64,000 nucleotides of DNA from Cervus elaphus (GCF_910594005.1 NC_057815.1:82259552-82323551); one strand, 5' to 3'. Numbered from the stretch's first letter, positions 23,000-35,928 are shown. A program made the numbers and translations. The notes: generated from the letters alone by a model not told the origin.

Positions 23000-25900
23000 C
23001 AGCAAATGTCCCTTCTTTACAACAATGCATACAAAAATTAAGACACTAAATTTCTCCTCTATAGGAATTCTAGCCCCAATTATGTGGTTTGTCGTCTCTG
23101 ACATTGATAAAATGACTCTGGAAATTGTCAACCTATAACAAATTGTCAGATATTTCTCAACCAATATTGGTTTATCCAGGTTCCATGGAGAACTGCAGTC
23201 AAGGGTCTGCAGTCATGGCTAGCTAAAGGCAGTTCTCAGAAAGGCAGGGGAAAGAAAATGCTTTTACAGAGGGACAGAGAATTTGAGAAAGCTGTAGTAG
23301 ACAGCTCTTATTGGGTGAGTTTTGCTCAGAAAGAGGAGGAGTCTTTCTTCTTCCTGTTGGGCTCTCCTGTCTCAGGCATGAGAGCTTCCGCATATGAATT
23401 TTAAATCTGTTTAAGTTTCTGTTTATTAATTTTTTTAATGTAGCTTTAAGTTACTCTATCTGGCTAAAAAATGTTTTAGAAGTAATCACTGACCCGGGGT
23501 TATAAATAAATGGAAATGGTTTATGTATAATCCCTTTAAAAACACCTCAGATAAACTTATTTTGTTGATTGTGGCAATACATATCACTTGCATGTCAGGC
23601 AGATAACTTAAGGGATTCTCATGTTCTTTCTCCTGATATCATCCATTTGTAAAGATTATAATGCAGAAAAAAAAAATGAAGATTCTATTAAAAGAGAAGT
23701 CCTAAATAAGTCTAAAACTTTCCACTTAATAAATGACTCAATAAAGTCTATAAGATTGAAAAGCTTTGGCTAGATGGGTTAGGAGAGAATGCAAAAGAAT
23801 ATATTTGCATAAGTTTTGCTGCAGAATTGAATTAGATGTTACATCTTCTCGAGGTTCAGGGCAAAAATCACAGATGTAGCTATGACTAGAGAATTGAGAT
23901 GGATAGCATTTATTATTCAAAGAAGTAGATTGTGATATTACTCAAAAGAAACCAAAGAGAATGCATTTCACTTATTTGATGGGCATATTTGGACAGATTT
24001 GAATGTACACAATGGAAACAACCATATAAAAAATTTCAGTTCCATTCATCCTAGCTCTGTTGATACATAAATCATGTCTGGTTAAAATACTATTTTAAAT
24101 ATTAAAGTCTTTTAGGTTTTTTCTGTATAACTATAGAATTGTATTAAAAGATATTTTTAATGAATTAACTTTTACAAAGATTCCAAATCATATCTCCTGA
24201 GACTAGTTTTTTTGACCCTTTTTTAGAAAGTCATAAGACCAAGAAAAATGGTATCTAGTTATTTTTTTCATCATTTGTTTACATTCTTTGCTCCAAAATG
24301 ACTAAGAGCTTTGCCTGCATGAGGAAAATAGCTTGCCTGTTGCCCCAATTAAGGACAGAGAAATAAAGCAAATTAGTTAGTAGTTTTAAGCAACTAGAGT
24401 AAAAAATTTCCTGAATTTATTCTTTTCACCTCTGTGGTGTACTTAGGAAGCATGCTATGTTATCATCTTCTGAATATATAGACTATAAAAGGTATGGGAT
24501 ATAATTTGGGCTAAGTTTTATTAAGAAGTATTGACTAAAAAAAAAAAAAAACACCTACAAGGTGGAGTAAATTCATTGAAAGTGTAGTGGAACCACTTTA
24601 CTTAGAGGTCTGTAGTTAATAACTACATAATGTGGTCAAATGCCATCTATATAACACATGTGAGATTCTAAGGCATTAAAATCAAATTAATGTTGATACT
24701 GGCACTCCATAAATCTTAAGGAAATTCTAGTAGAACAATTCTAGTAGAAATTTAGCAGACTAGCAAAGGTATGTGAAGAGTTGAAGTCTTTCCCAAGATA
24801 TATGAAATGGATATGATCAATCTAATTTTCAGAAACATTCTCAGTTAAGTCAATTAAATGGAAAAAAAAAAAAGTTAAGTGCAGTTAAGTTTTTCTAAGA
24901 GGGCACCCCCCCAAATAATGTTTCTGCTGCCTTACTTATGATATTTAAGAGGAACTCTGATCTACTTTATTATGTATCCTGTGTACAAGCTTAAGCTTAT
25001 CTCTTTTCTGATGTCAGGCAGTATTTCAGAACAAAATGAGGATAAAATTAGAATAAAGATTTTCAGCATATAAGATCATTGTTCTTATTAATAACCAAGT
25101 TTGGGGCAAATTTTGACCCAAGACAAATGGAAAACTTACCAGTCACATGAAAATGACTGGTGGTAGGTTTAAATCATCAGGCCTCAAGTCACAAATGAGC
25201 CATGTCACTCATAGCTTTAATTCAGAATCCATCTTGTTATCACTATTTCAATACATAATACATAATTCTAAGTTTTTTGCATCAGTCCCAATAATAATTC
25301 CCTCTTGGGACACCAAAAGAGTCATTTTTCTCATGAAATGTTATTGGGAATCTTTGGTTTGATCTGTAATTGTTTATAGGTACCCAGTTATGATTCAACA
25401 AAACAGATGGTGAGAGATGAACTGTGTAAGATCTAGTCCAAGGCAGAGAAGTATTACACAGAAGGTTACAATTTTACATTTTAAGATATTTCTAGTGAAT
25501 CTTATTTGGAGTTAGGAAAAATTACTGGATTACCATAAAAGTATGAAGCATTTTTCAGCTCTTTTATGAAATCTTGCTAAAGTTTTGGGAGCTTTAAAAT
25601 AAAAGATCAGTTGAAAAAGAGCTGTTTTTGTTGCAGAAAAAAAGAAGTATTCAGAAACAGGTATGTGATAGACTATAAAACTATTCATCAATAAAAATCT
25701 ATTGTATTGTCTGTGTTAAAAGATGTTAGATTAAACATTGACAAGGATAATTTACCATGTGGAATAGCTTTGTAGTAATAATGTTATCATTTGACATATT
25801 TATATTTTACCTTATGATAGTAATATATACATATCAGTATTGTGGCTTCATTTATATTGACTAGCCCTAACCAAAGAGAAGAAAAAATTATTTTAAAAAA

Positions 25901-26830
25901 GAGAGCCAATTTTTGCACTCTGAGAGAGAAGAGCAAAATTAGTAGAAGAACAGAGAGAAAGTCTTTTTCTGAAAACAACAGAAGTCTGTGGGATAAGAGT
26001 GGAACACCAATATGGTTTAAATGTATTTGTGATATTTACAGAGGGTATCAAACATTGCTACTTTTTTTAAGATTGGTTATGTGTCAGTACCTGTTTTGGG
26101 TAAAGATACCCTGACATTAATTATACATGTAACATAGTGACTGATGACAATATAATATTGAACAACATAAGCTTGTAGCCATCTCCACCTTCCCTAAACA
26201 GTATTTCAAAAGAAAAAGAACAGAGTCCAAGAATTTTCAACTAAGGATGTGCACTTACCATTTGTTAATAAATAATTGGCTAATCCATAAGTATTTGAAA
26301 AAAGAAAGAGGCAAACAAAATACTAATGATTGTTAATACCAAACATTTGTATATCTAACTCATATTAAACCTGAATAGTCAGAGAGAAAGAGCATCAGAA
26401 AGGAAGATCCAGAGTTCACAGTTTCAGTTTTATGTTTTAATCTTTTTTTGTGCTTGGCAGTGTGTTCTTTTTCCTGGCAAGAGCCTCACCCCCTGCAGCA
26501 CTGTGCTGTTATGCATGAAGAGGTCTAAGTCAGTCTTTTAAGAATGTAGAGTACTGTTTTCACTGTGCCAAACAGTTTGGGAAAGGTCACATACTCAAAA
26601 ATAAGAAAAATTAACCTAATGTAAAAGTAGTAGATTTTCCATCATCTTTTATATAAAATAAAGGTATATAAACTAGGACTGTTTAGTATGTATATAACAT
26701 AAGCATAATATCACCATTCTCTTATTTTTGTCTAGCTCTTACTAGAGCATTGTCATTACCATTTCAACTATCCACCTATTTCCTTTCCAATAGCCTGTGT
26801 CTCTTTTAGACCTTCATATTCCTTAAATTT
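23000..26830. other. no gene seen; long AT-rich stretch
   Basis: Almost 4 kb lacking recognised ruminant repeats, with poly-A runs at 23660-23680, 24538-24552 and 24860-24873. Frames at 25147-25362 and 25842-26114 are short and have no domain. Confidence 0.45.
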
Positions 26831-27188
26831 TATAGTTACCACCTTCCTCTTAAAACACTGTGACTATACCTGAATCTTAAATAAGGTACTGTTTGTTTTT
26901 ACTTGTATTAGATTTTTATGTAAATGGCATCATATTGTGGTTACATTCTGTGACTTTTTCTTCAAGAGTATCTTTATATGATGCTTGTTATTTGTTTCTG
27001 GTTGCAATTCATTATTCATTAGTATGCAATATTCCACCAAATGACTTGCCTTAATTTACTTTTGAATTTTGCTTATGATGTTTCAGTTTGTTATTAAAAT
27101 TATATGCTTTAATAAATTGTGCTTCTAAAACCTGTCCAATGTATGTTTGTTGGTGTTCACATGCAAGAATTCCCACAATACATGTGTA
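26830..27188 (-). mobile_element. ancient L1 3' part, left of BovB insertion
   Basis: Reverse-strand old L1: GTAAATGGCATCATATTGTGG, then TTCAGTTTGTTATTAAAAT and TGCAAGAATTCCC, corresponding to the 3' UTR/ORF2 end of L1M-type elements. The same element continues at 28266 after a BovB. Confidence 0.65.
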
Positions 27189-27189
27189 A

Positions 27190-28265
27190 GAAGAGATTGT
27201 TCTTGTTTAGTTGCTAAGTTGTGTCCCCAGAGTGGGGAGGAGCAGTGTGGAGGCAGGGACAACTGTTGTAACTAGGTGACCTGGAAAGACATCGGTCATA
27301 TTTGGTAGGAGCTCAGGACTGAAACCTGCACCCTCATCCCAGCCCCAAACTCCCAATCCCCTTTATCCTTGTTTTTCAGTTCCTATGTCTGACTCTTTGC
27401 TACCCTAAGACTGCAGCATGCCAGGCTCCCTTGTCCTTCACTATCTCCCCAAGTTTTTGCTCAAATACATGTCCATTGAGTTGATGATGCCATCTAACCA
27501 TCTCACCATCTGTTGTTCTCTTCTCCTTTTGCATTCAGTCTTTCCCAGCAACAGGGTATTTTCCAATGAGCTGGCTCTTTGCATCAGGTGGCCAAAGTAT
27601 TGGAACTTCAGCTTCAGCATCCTAAAGGAAATCAATCCTAAAGGAAATAAATCCTGAATATTCAGAATTGAATCCTGAGCTTCAGCTTCAGCATTAGTCC
27701 TTCCAATAAATATTCAGCATTGATTTCATTTAGGACTGACTGATTTGATCTCCTTGCAGTTCAAGGGACTTTCAAGAGTCTTCTCCAGCACCACAATTCG
27801 AAAGCATCAGTTCATCATAACTCAGCTGTCTTTATGGTCCAACTCTCACACCCGTACATGACTACTGGGAAAATTGTAGCTTTGACTATACACACTTTTG
27901 TCATCAAAGTAATGTCTCTTCCTTTTAATACAGTGTCTAGTTTTGTCATAGCTTTTTTTCAAAGAGCAATCATCTTTTAATTTCATGGCTGCAGTCATCG
28001 TCCACAGTGATTTTGGAGCCAAAAGATAATAAAATCTGTGACTGTTTTCACTTTTTCCCCTTCTATTTGCCATGAAGTGATGGGACCAGATGCCATGATC
28101 ATAGTTTTTTGAATGTTGAGTTTTAGGCCAGTTTTTTCACTCTCCTCTTTCACCCTCATCAAGAAGCTATTTAGTTCCTCTTCACTTTCTGCTGTTAGAG
28201 GGGTATCATCTACATATCTGAGGTTGTTGATATTTCTCCTGGCAATCTTGATTGTAGCTTAGTGA
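27190..28265 (-). mobile_element. BovB, interrupted and internally rearranged
   Basis: Minus-strand BovB from the RT YADD vicinity (28190-28262) to the 3' tail (27192-27230 and 27380 onward). Two anomalies stand out. A roughly 150-bp GC-richer segment splits the tail at 27231-27378. At 27617-27676 a short stretch runs in the opposite orientation to the rest. The frame at 27441-27635 is a remnant of the FGHLMQR block. Heavily mutated, so older than the copies at 12.3 and 22.5 kb. Confidence 0.9.
27231..27378. other. unidentified insert within BovB tail
   Basis: About 150 bp, GC-richer than its flanks, between BovB tail sequence ending TAAGTTGTGTCC and resuming TATGTCTGACTC. Similar words CTTGTTTAGTTGC and CTTGTTTTTCAGTTCC lie at its two sides, which could be a decayed target-site duplication. 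I do not recognise the insert. Confidence 0.5.
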
Positions 28266-29420
28266 TGAATTATAGGATATATTACTCCTCTATTTTTCAA
28301 GATGATGTCATAGTGTTTTCCAAAGTATTCTAATCTACCTGTTGTCCACGTTGTGTAATAGTTCCCATTGATTTACAACGTTCTCTATAATTGGAATTAG
28401 GTTTCCTCATTGGTGACTTTCAAGTTGGTATAAACTGGTCTTCATTTGCATTTCCTTTATATCATGTGTAGTTGAAAAGATTTTTTAGCAATTAGTTAAT
28501 TATTCTTGTTTACTTTTTTATAAAATTTCCATCTGGATCTTTTATCTATTTTTCTATTAAGTGCTTTGTCTTTTTCTTTGTGATTTATAGATATTCTTTA
28601 TGTGTTTAGTTTGTTATATTTTTGTTAGCTAATAGTTTTACAAATATATCTTTCCCCATATTTTACCCAGTATTTTCACTTCCTTTATGATTAAAGTATG
28701 ATAAAATATTAATTTTTATTAAATTGGATTTGCCAGCATTGTTGTGGTTAGCATTTAGTGTCTCTTCTTAAAATGAACTTGTTGTCAAATATGATAAAAT
28801 CATACTTCTGTAATTTCTTCTAAATGATAAATTATTACTTTTATATTTAAGTCTTTAAGCTCTTACTTTTTTCTTGAAAGTGGTCTGGTAAGATGCAAAA
28901 TGCTATTTTTCATATTGAAATAAATAATTTCTTTCATCTTCATTTATTGAGCATATACTCCTTGATCCAGTAATATGTGATGTCTCCTATATTAAATTCT
29001 AGATTTCCATATGTAACTGATCTTTCTCTGTATCCTCTCATCCACTTCCTTTATTAATCTGTGTGTATCTTCAAAAACAACCATTATCTTAGCTTCTAAC
29101 AACATAAATTAATCCATCTGATTTTGAAATCCAAGTATGTTTGATAGATATTTACAACTGTGTACAGATTACTCCCTCAGAATTATGTTTATGAGACTTA
29201 GTCATGTTGTGTGTAGGAGTAGACTTTCTACTTATGACTGTATAGTATTTAATAAATAGAAGAGCATATTTAAACATCCTGTCATTCACAGACATTTTGG
29301 GTGTATTGAGTTTGGAGCTATGGCATGTAGTGCTCCCATGAGCATTTTTGAGCACGCCTTTTGGTGCAGGTATGTATGCATTGCTGTTGGATGCACCCTT
29401 ATTGCTTTAGTGTTATTTTG
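28266..29420 (-). mobile_element. ancient L1 3' part, right of BovB insertion
   Basis: Continuation of the L1 at 26830: TTTTCCAAAGTATTC, then the TTTGCATTTCC block and TTTATAGATATTCTTTATGTG, all reverse-strand ORF2 3' signals of L1M-type elements. At 29280-29400 a further reversed L1 3' motif (ACATTTTGGGTGTATTG) repeats part of it, so more than one copy may be present. Confidence 0.65.
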
Positions 29421-30240
29421 TGTTTATTCGATTTTTTAATGTAGGGCTGCTGACAACAAATTCTTTCTTCTTTTTTTTTTTCCCAGCCCAGGAATATCAT
29501 TATTTTGCCATACTTTTGAGGGATATTTTCATTGTATATAGAATTCTAAGTTATGAATTATTTTCTTTCAGATTTTCAAGGATTTTGTCACTTTGTCTTC
29601 TGGTTTCCATTATTTCCATTGCCGTAAGTCTTATTGTTGATCCTTTAAAGTATTGTGTCTTTTTCTCTGGCTACTTTTAAGAATTTCTTATTGTCTTTTC
29701 TTTTCAGCAGATTTGCCACGATAAGCCTAGGTGTGATTTTCTTTGTTTATATTATGTTTAGCCTTCATAGTGGTTTTAAATCTCTGGCATGATATTTTGT
29801 TGATATTGAAAAATTCTTCATTTTACCTTCAAATATTTTTCTGGCTCATTCTCTTTCTCCTCTTCTTGGATCTGGCTGCATTTATGTTAATATTTTTCCA
29901 CATTTCATATATCTCTTGCTTCTTTTATGTTTTATCATTTTTTTTTTCCTTCCATGCTTCAGATTGTTCTCTCTCGTCGTATCTTCCAGGATACGTATCT
30001 TCTACCCTGCTGTATTTTACCTGACATTAAATCCTTTAGTTCTTAATTTTGGTGATTGAGGTTTTAGCTATAGAATTCCCATTTGCCTCTTTTTTTGCAA
30101 ATCTCTGCTTAGATTCTCTGAGATTTTAATATTTTCACAATTTATTCTATTGCTTGTTTTTACCTTTGTAAATTGCTCCTGCATCTTGGTATGCTTGATT
30201 GACAAGTATTGATTGATTAGTGGATACTGGGCCATGAAAC
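29421..30240 (-). mobile_element. probable ancient L1-related segment
   Basis: T-rich sequence with phrases found in reversed 5'/ORF1-side parts of old L1 or HAL1 elements: GATATTTTCATTGTATATAGAATTC, CTTTTCTCTGGCTAC, GCCTAGGTGTGATTTTCTTTG. The hydrophobic frames at 29420-29680 and 29743-30024 are artefacts of this T-rich strand, not membrane proteins. Confidence 0.55.
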
Positions 30241-30249
30241 TGAAGGGAA

Positions 30250-31755
30250 CATTTAAGGCCCTGAATGGAGTTCTGTTTGTTTTAGTAGAATTTACTTTTG
30301 ATTTTGGCAGACAAATTATAGCAGTTGCCTCTCTTAATCTGAGTTTGATCTGATTCCAAGCAGGTTTTTAGGGTTTCTGAGTTGTTAGCATTTATGCATA
30401 TGTTGTTTGCTTTCAAGAGTCCCAAAGGAAAGCTTGAAAATGTTTACTAGGTCTCCTAAATTATGATATTTTTATTCATCAAGCATTAACAGAAGGTCAA
30501 AAGCCCTGTCAGTTCTCAGATTTGTAGCCTACTCAGCTTCTAACCTCTCAGCTGCTGTTTAAGTTTTAGCAAATACAAAGAGAGAAGCTGGCCAGGATGT
30601 ACAGATCAACTCAGTATGCATCCCCTCCCCCGAGGATGTGCCTCTCAAGTCCTTGCCCTCTTAGTTCTCTGATGCCATAAAGTGCTCATTATTTCAATTT
30701 ATCTAATTTTTCTACTCATCTTCAGTGGAAAGATTAATCATAAATAAGCTACCCAACTTTTTCAGAGTGGAAGATTTGACTCTTCAGTATACATTTGAGA
30801 ATCAACTTGTAAAGCCATAAAGTCCTGAAGTATGTTATTTGGAATCACATTAAAACTGTAGGTCAATCTGTAAATAATAACAGTGTTATAATACTTAATC
30901 TTTATACTTGTCAACATGATCTGACTCTGTCACTGGCATCTTACTTACCATATCCTAATAATATTTTATAGTTTTCCACATAGAAGTCTTAGAGAATTTT
31001 TTATGATTTAATCCAAAGCACTTTATATTCTTGGAGACTATTTAAATTATTTCTTCTTTCAAATGACATTTTCTAGTTGTTTGATGGAGCCCTAACTTTA
31101 TATCCTCGTTGATCTTAGACCAGCTGCCTAATAAAACTGTTATCTCTTAAAAATTTGTAATTATTTTTTCTACATTTATGTGTATAAAAATATTATCCTT
31201 AAATAGATTAATTTTAATGTATTAGTGCTACAATTTTTACATGCTTTACTTATAGCAACACATCCATAATTATGAATTTTGTATGCTAATATGTTTATCA
31301 TATTACATTGGCCCATTTTCACAATTTATGAAAAATATTTTTCAATCTCTTACTAAACCCATCAGTCTTCAGCATTACATCAGCTACTTTTTGAATAGTA
31401 AAAGTATTACAAAGTACATCCTGAGGTCCTCCATTGGAGATGTTTGATATACCGCAGTGTTGAAGTTCCTATGTGATGCTATCACTTGAAAATTTATCCA
31501 GTGTTTTTAGTACCCATCTGCATGTCTTAAAACAATTATCTTGAATAGCCATGTATACATATTCATTATTTCATGTTGTTAACAACTTGAATTAGGATGA
31601 GGTGCATTTGTTATAAAGTTGATGAGCCAAACTTGCTACATTGTTATTAACTGACATCCATAGTTTACATTCCAGTTCACTTTGTGTTGTATTAATACGT
31701 ACCCTGGGTTCTGACAAAGATATCATGGTATTACTCCATCACTACAGTATCAGAT
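30250..31755. other. no gene seen
   Basis: About 1.5 kb of AT-rich sequence with no long frame and no confidently named repeat. Confidence 0.5.
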
Positions 31756-31759
31756 AGAA

Positions 31760-33043
31760 TAGTTTCACTGCCGGAGAGAGCTCCTGTGGTCCTTCCTTCC
31801 CCACTTCTTCCTGAATCCTTTGCAAAACCCTGGTCTTTAATTAGGTCCAGAGTTTTGCCTTTTATAGAAAGTCATATAATGGGACTCATACAGAAGGTAG
31901 CCTTTTCAAATTTGGCTTCTTTCACTTATCAACTAGATGAATTTTAAGTTTCTACTGTGGCTTTCATTCTACCATGTCACTTTTTTATTGCTGATTAATA
32001 GCTTATTGTAGGGATGTACCACAGTTTACCCATTCACCTTCTAATGGACATCTTGGTTGCTTCCATGTTTTGGCAACTATAAATAAAGCTAAAAACATTA
32101 GAAAGTATGTTTCAGGGGTATGTTAGTTTTCAGCTAATTTGGGTAAATACCAAGAAGCTCAATTACTGGATCATTTGATAAGTATGTTTAGTTTTGTAGA
32201 AAAGTGTCAAACTGCCTTCCAAAGGAGTTATATACCATTTTTCATTCTCACAAGGATTGATTGAGAATTCCTGTGATTTCACATGCTAACCAGCATTTGG
32301 TGTTGGCAGTGTTTTGGATTTTAGTCATCTAACAAGCCCAACAGGTCTGTATTGGTATCTTGTTTTAATCTGCAGTTTCCTAATGATATATGATGTTGCT
32401 CTTTTTTTCATATTCATGTTTGCAATCTGCAGGTTTTTTTATGAAATATCTGTTTAGATCTTTGATCCATTTATAATTTTGAATTAGATTTTTTTTTTAA
32501 TTGTTGAGTTTTAAGAGGTCTTTGTCTATTTTTGGTAATAGTCCATTCAGACATATGTTTTGCTAATATTTTCTTCCAGGCTATGGCTTGTATTTAAATT
32601 CTTAGAATGCTCTGATTTTTTGAATGTTATATATGAACTTTATAATTGTTATCATTTTATACCATTCATTATTTTTCTATGTTTACCTTTTTATTAGGGC
32701 TTTCCAGGTAACTCAAGTGGTAAAGAATCTGCCTGCAATACGGGAGACCTGAGTTTGAGCCCTGGGTTTGGGAAGATTGCCTGGAGAAGGCCATGGCAAC
32801 CCACTCCAGTATTCTTGCCTGGGCAGTTCCATGGGGAGAGGAGCCTGGCGAGCTACAGTCCACTGTGTAGCAAAGAGTCAGACATGACTGACCAAGTAAC
32901 TTCAACTTTCACCTTTTTATTTAACATTTTTTATTTTCCTTCAGACTGTCCTTCTGGAATTTTCCCCCTATTTCATGAAATGAATTGTTTAGATTCTATT
33001 GTCTTAGAATCTGCTTGTGATGATCTTTTAAAATTTGCTTATC
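31760..33043 (-). mobile_element. ancient L1 3' region, interrupted by a Bov-tA
   Basis: Reverse-strand old L1: CCATTCACCTTCTAATGGACATC, then AACTGCCTTCCAAAGG-like and GATCCATTTATAATTTTGA motifs in the right order for the 3' UTR moving into ORF2. A Bov-tA interrupts it at 32696-32910. Confidence 0.75.
32696..32910 (+). mobile_element. full-length Bov-tA SINE with target-site duplication
   Basis: Head GGGCTTTCCAGGTAACTCAAG, body GAAGATTGCCTGGAGAAGG, tail GAGTCAGACATGACTGACC. Flanked by a perfect 11-bp repeat ACCTTTTTATT at 32685-32695 and 32911-32921. The two frames on opposite strands here (32669-32905 and 32755-33084) are SINE shadows. Confidence 0.95.
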
Positions 33044-33061
33044 TGAAAGTGATTTTTCTTT

Positions 33062-33214
33062 TTTTTTTGTGGTTTTTTTTTTAAATTTATTTATTTATTT
33101 TTTCAGTGGGTTTTGTCATACATTGACATGAATCAGCAATAGATTTACACGTATTCCCCATCCCGATCCCCCCTCCCACCTCCCTCTCCACCCGATTCCT
33201 CTGGGTCTTCCCAG
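33062..33214 (-). mobile_element. young L1 (L1_BT-like) 3' tail, 153 bp
   Basis: Only the last part of the L1 3' UTR plus poly-A (seen as poly-T on the left) was copied: GGGTTTTGTCATACATTGAC, then CCCATCCCGATCCCCCCTCC. A long target-site duplication, TGAAAGTGATTTTTCTTT, flanks it at 33044-33061 and 33215-33232. Near-identical 3' UTR sequence occurs at 39.5 and 39.8 kb. Confidence 0.93.
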
Positions 33215-33234
33215 TGAAAGTGATTTTTCTTTTA

Positions 33235-35925
33235 TCAAAATTCTTTTTTTAAAGCATATTAATACACATTTAAACACATTAATTTGAAAAAATTACAATT
33301 ACTCAGAATTTCTCTGTGCCCAGTATTCTAAATGTAACTTTCTCGAGGTTAATGACATCTCCTTCTTCTGTCTTCTAAATCTCATATGAGTTCTCATTGA
33401 TAAAATTTTAATCCAATAGCTCTGGGGAAGGTAATTCTTTACAATGCAGTTCATTTCTCGTGCCATGCCGAGGCTAACTTAGAAGTAAATGATAAAGCAG
33501 CATTTAACCCAATACACATTGTAAGGTTAAGGCCTCACTGATAAAGTGACAATTAGGCAAAGCCTTGAACGATTTAAAGAAGTAAATCATTAAGTTGTCT
33601 GGAGAAAAAGCATGGCACACTGCATGGATGCTGAGATGGGAGCAGTCCTCACTGTGTTTTCAGCAGGTAGTCTTTACGGCAGGAACAGAATCAGCCGGAG
33701 GAGAGAAGTCGTGGGCATGTTCAAAGAAATAATAGGGACCAGAGTATGCAGACACGTCTCTGCTTTATTTCATTTTTGCTTTTACTCTTAGTAAGATGGG
33801 AAGCTGGTGGAAGGCTTTGAGTAAAGGAGAGATGCTGTTGAAATAATAATTTTCCCTTCATTTGTAAACAGCTAATAATGTATCTTTGCATATGATTAAA
33901 AAATAAGTTGTCAAAAACAAACTTAAATCTCAAAGCAGGCATTAAAGTTTTTGATAAACAAAAAGCATGAGTGTTTATTACATTGAACTATTTTCTTGGA
34001 TTCTTTTTCTCCTCGGTAAATGATTTATAAGCTCACATGAGGCATCAACCCAGTCTTGCTGACTTTCTATATTAAATGACAATACAAGTATCCCCCTCTT
34101 TTTAGAAGTTAGCTTCATGCCATTTCACTTTTATGAAAGACTTAAATTGGTACCTGTTTTTGCCACCTGGAAGAAATTGTAACAGGATTTTCACTTAGGA
34201 AAAAAGAAGTAAAAATTGCCTCCAGCATTTGTTCTTTGATCTGTGATATGAGTAGCGCCCACCTCGAGCCTGAGCCTGGCATTACAAGCCCCCCCCAGAG
34301 ACCTGTGCCCAGCATCTCAGCACCAGGCCTCCATGACTTGGAACTGTGAGTACCTGTGTTTTATCTTGATTTGTTATTTTCATCCCACTCCTTAGCAAGG
34401 TACGTTCTAAGATGTGTTGCTTCCTCCCTTCATGCCATTTTGGCTCACTAAAGATATCATAGGCATGCTCTTCTTTCAGATAGAGCGGGAAGCCTGTAAT
34501 GGTAATGAAAATGATGATGCGGATAGTAATGATGACCTTGTGTCACTGTTGGCACATCCTGGTTACTGATTTCCTACTTTATGCGTATATCAGTATCTGT
34601 ATCTACATCTGTCTGTGTCTCTACATTGAGTTCAGCTCAATGTAGTAATGAGTATGCCATACTTAACAGTAATCATATACATATGTATATACATATACAC
34701 TTATGTACACACTTATACCTGTATATGTATGCCATAAACACGACACCTGATTTTAAGAATATGAGTCAATATGGCATATATACTATTTATACTTTTATAT
34801 GAAGAAGTAAAGTAACATATCCAATAGGTGGTGGACTTTGAACAAGACAACCTGCATTCTACCTCCCGAGTTACACGTGATTACAATAAATTTTCCTTAT
34901 TTACCTCCTTTGACATACTCCACATCTTACTTTTCCTCTTGAGACTGTGACTACACAATATGTAGGACAGAAAATGTTTCTTTTAGGAAACATTATCTCA
35001 TCAGCATATTTACACACTCATCACAGAGGATATGCTGCTTTGCCTAAAGTTTAAAAACAATAAAGCATATCACTTAGCTAATGAAGATGCAGTCTGAAAA
35101 CTTTGCATGTCTTCAGAGTAAGTTTTATATTATTAGCATTTCACTTATTAAATAAGCACCTTTCTGTATCTTTAAATGTAAATATAAATTACCTAAAGGT
35201 TCAAAATTATTATTTTAAAGAAAATAGTATTCAGTAATTTTTCATCATGGTGAGCCAATGTTAAATCTGGTGGCTAAAAAATTCTTCATAGAAAATTGAT
35301 TGCATTTAGGTAAATTTTTCTAATTCTTGTACTTCTAAAAGAAGAAATTGCTTCTGTGTAATTTTGAAATATGGTAATAATTTTATAATTTTATATATAC
35401 TTTGATATAAAGCTAAAAATGAGGAGAACGGCTAAGAAAATACATGTTTGTTTACATTTAAATATTAGATATCACGTACTTATCCACTAATAATGTTTGC
35501 TCCATACTTATTCTCTATTTAATCACTCATGATTAATATAAGCAACTTGTTCAGGCCATACTTCTGTTTCTGTGGAGGAAATAAGCTGTGTTAAGAGAAA
35601 GACTATCCCCAGGTTTGGCAACTAATTATGACTACATGATAACCACTTGATTGTGATTTTAATCAATTAGAAAAACATTAAAAAGGATTTGGATACTATT
35701 TAGTAGGGTTTGAGGAAAATGCATTTACAATTTTTATTCTGTCTTCTGTCTAATGCCAACTTTGTTTGGTTGTGAAAGACAGACACCCAACATGAAATAA
35801 CTTAAGAAAAATAATTAGCATATTATTCTGGAAATAACTGTAAAAACAGAAGACTTGAGAAATTGCGATTCTACCAAGCACTGCTTTCTTAGGGTACAGA
35901 GAGGTATAGTACTAAGGTTAAAGCC
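33235..35925. other. no gene seen; includes a small GC-rich patch
   Basis: AT-rich DNA. At 34250-34345 a GC-richer stretch (7-C run, CTCGAGCC) ends in AACTGTGAGTACC, which looks like a splice donor, but the frame stays open only 48 codons and has no known homologue I recognise. 33540-33850 resembles an unnamed old repeat. Confidence 0.4.
34621..34645. repeat. perfect 10-bp inverted repeat (hairpin)
   Basis: CTACATTGAG and CTCAATGTAG flank a five-base TTCAG loop. It lies between a TCTGTATC-rich stretch and an AT/CA-rich stretch. Confidence 0.85.
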
Positions 35926-35928
35926 AAG

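Noticed and set aside
29420..30024. Hydrophobic, membrane-protein-like frames
   Set aside because: They come from T-rich reversed L1-related sequence; TTT/TTA codons mimic membrane helices.
34249..34395. Possible first coding exon starting MSSAHLEPEP
   Set aside because: On careful codon reading the frame passes the donor-like site and ends after 48 codons without resembling any protein I know. Kept only as a low-interest observation.
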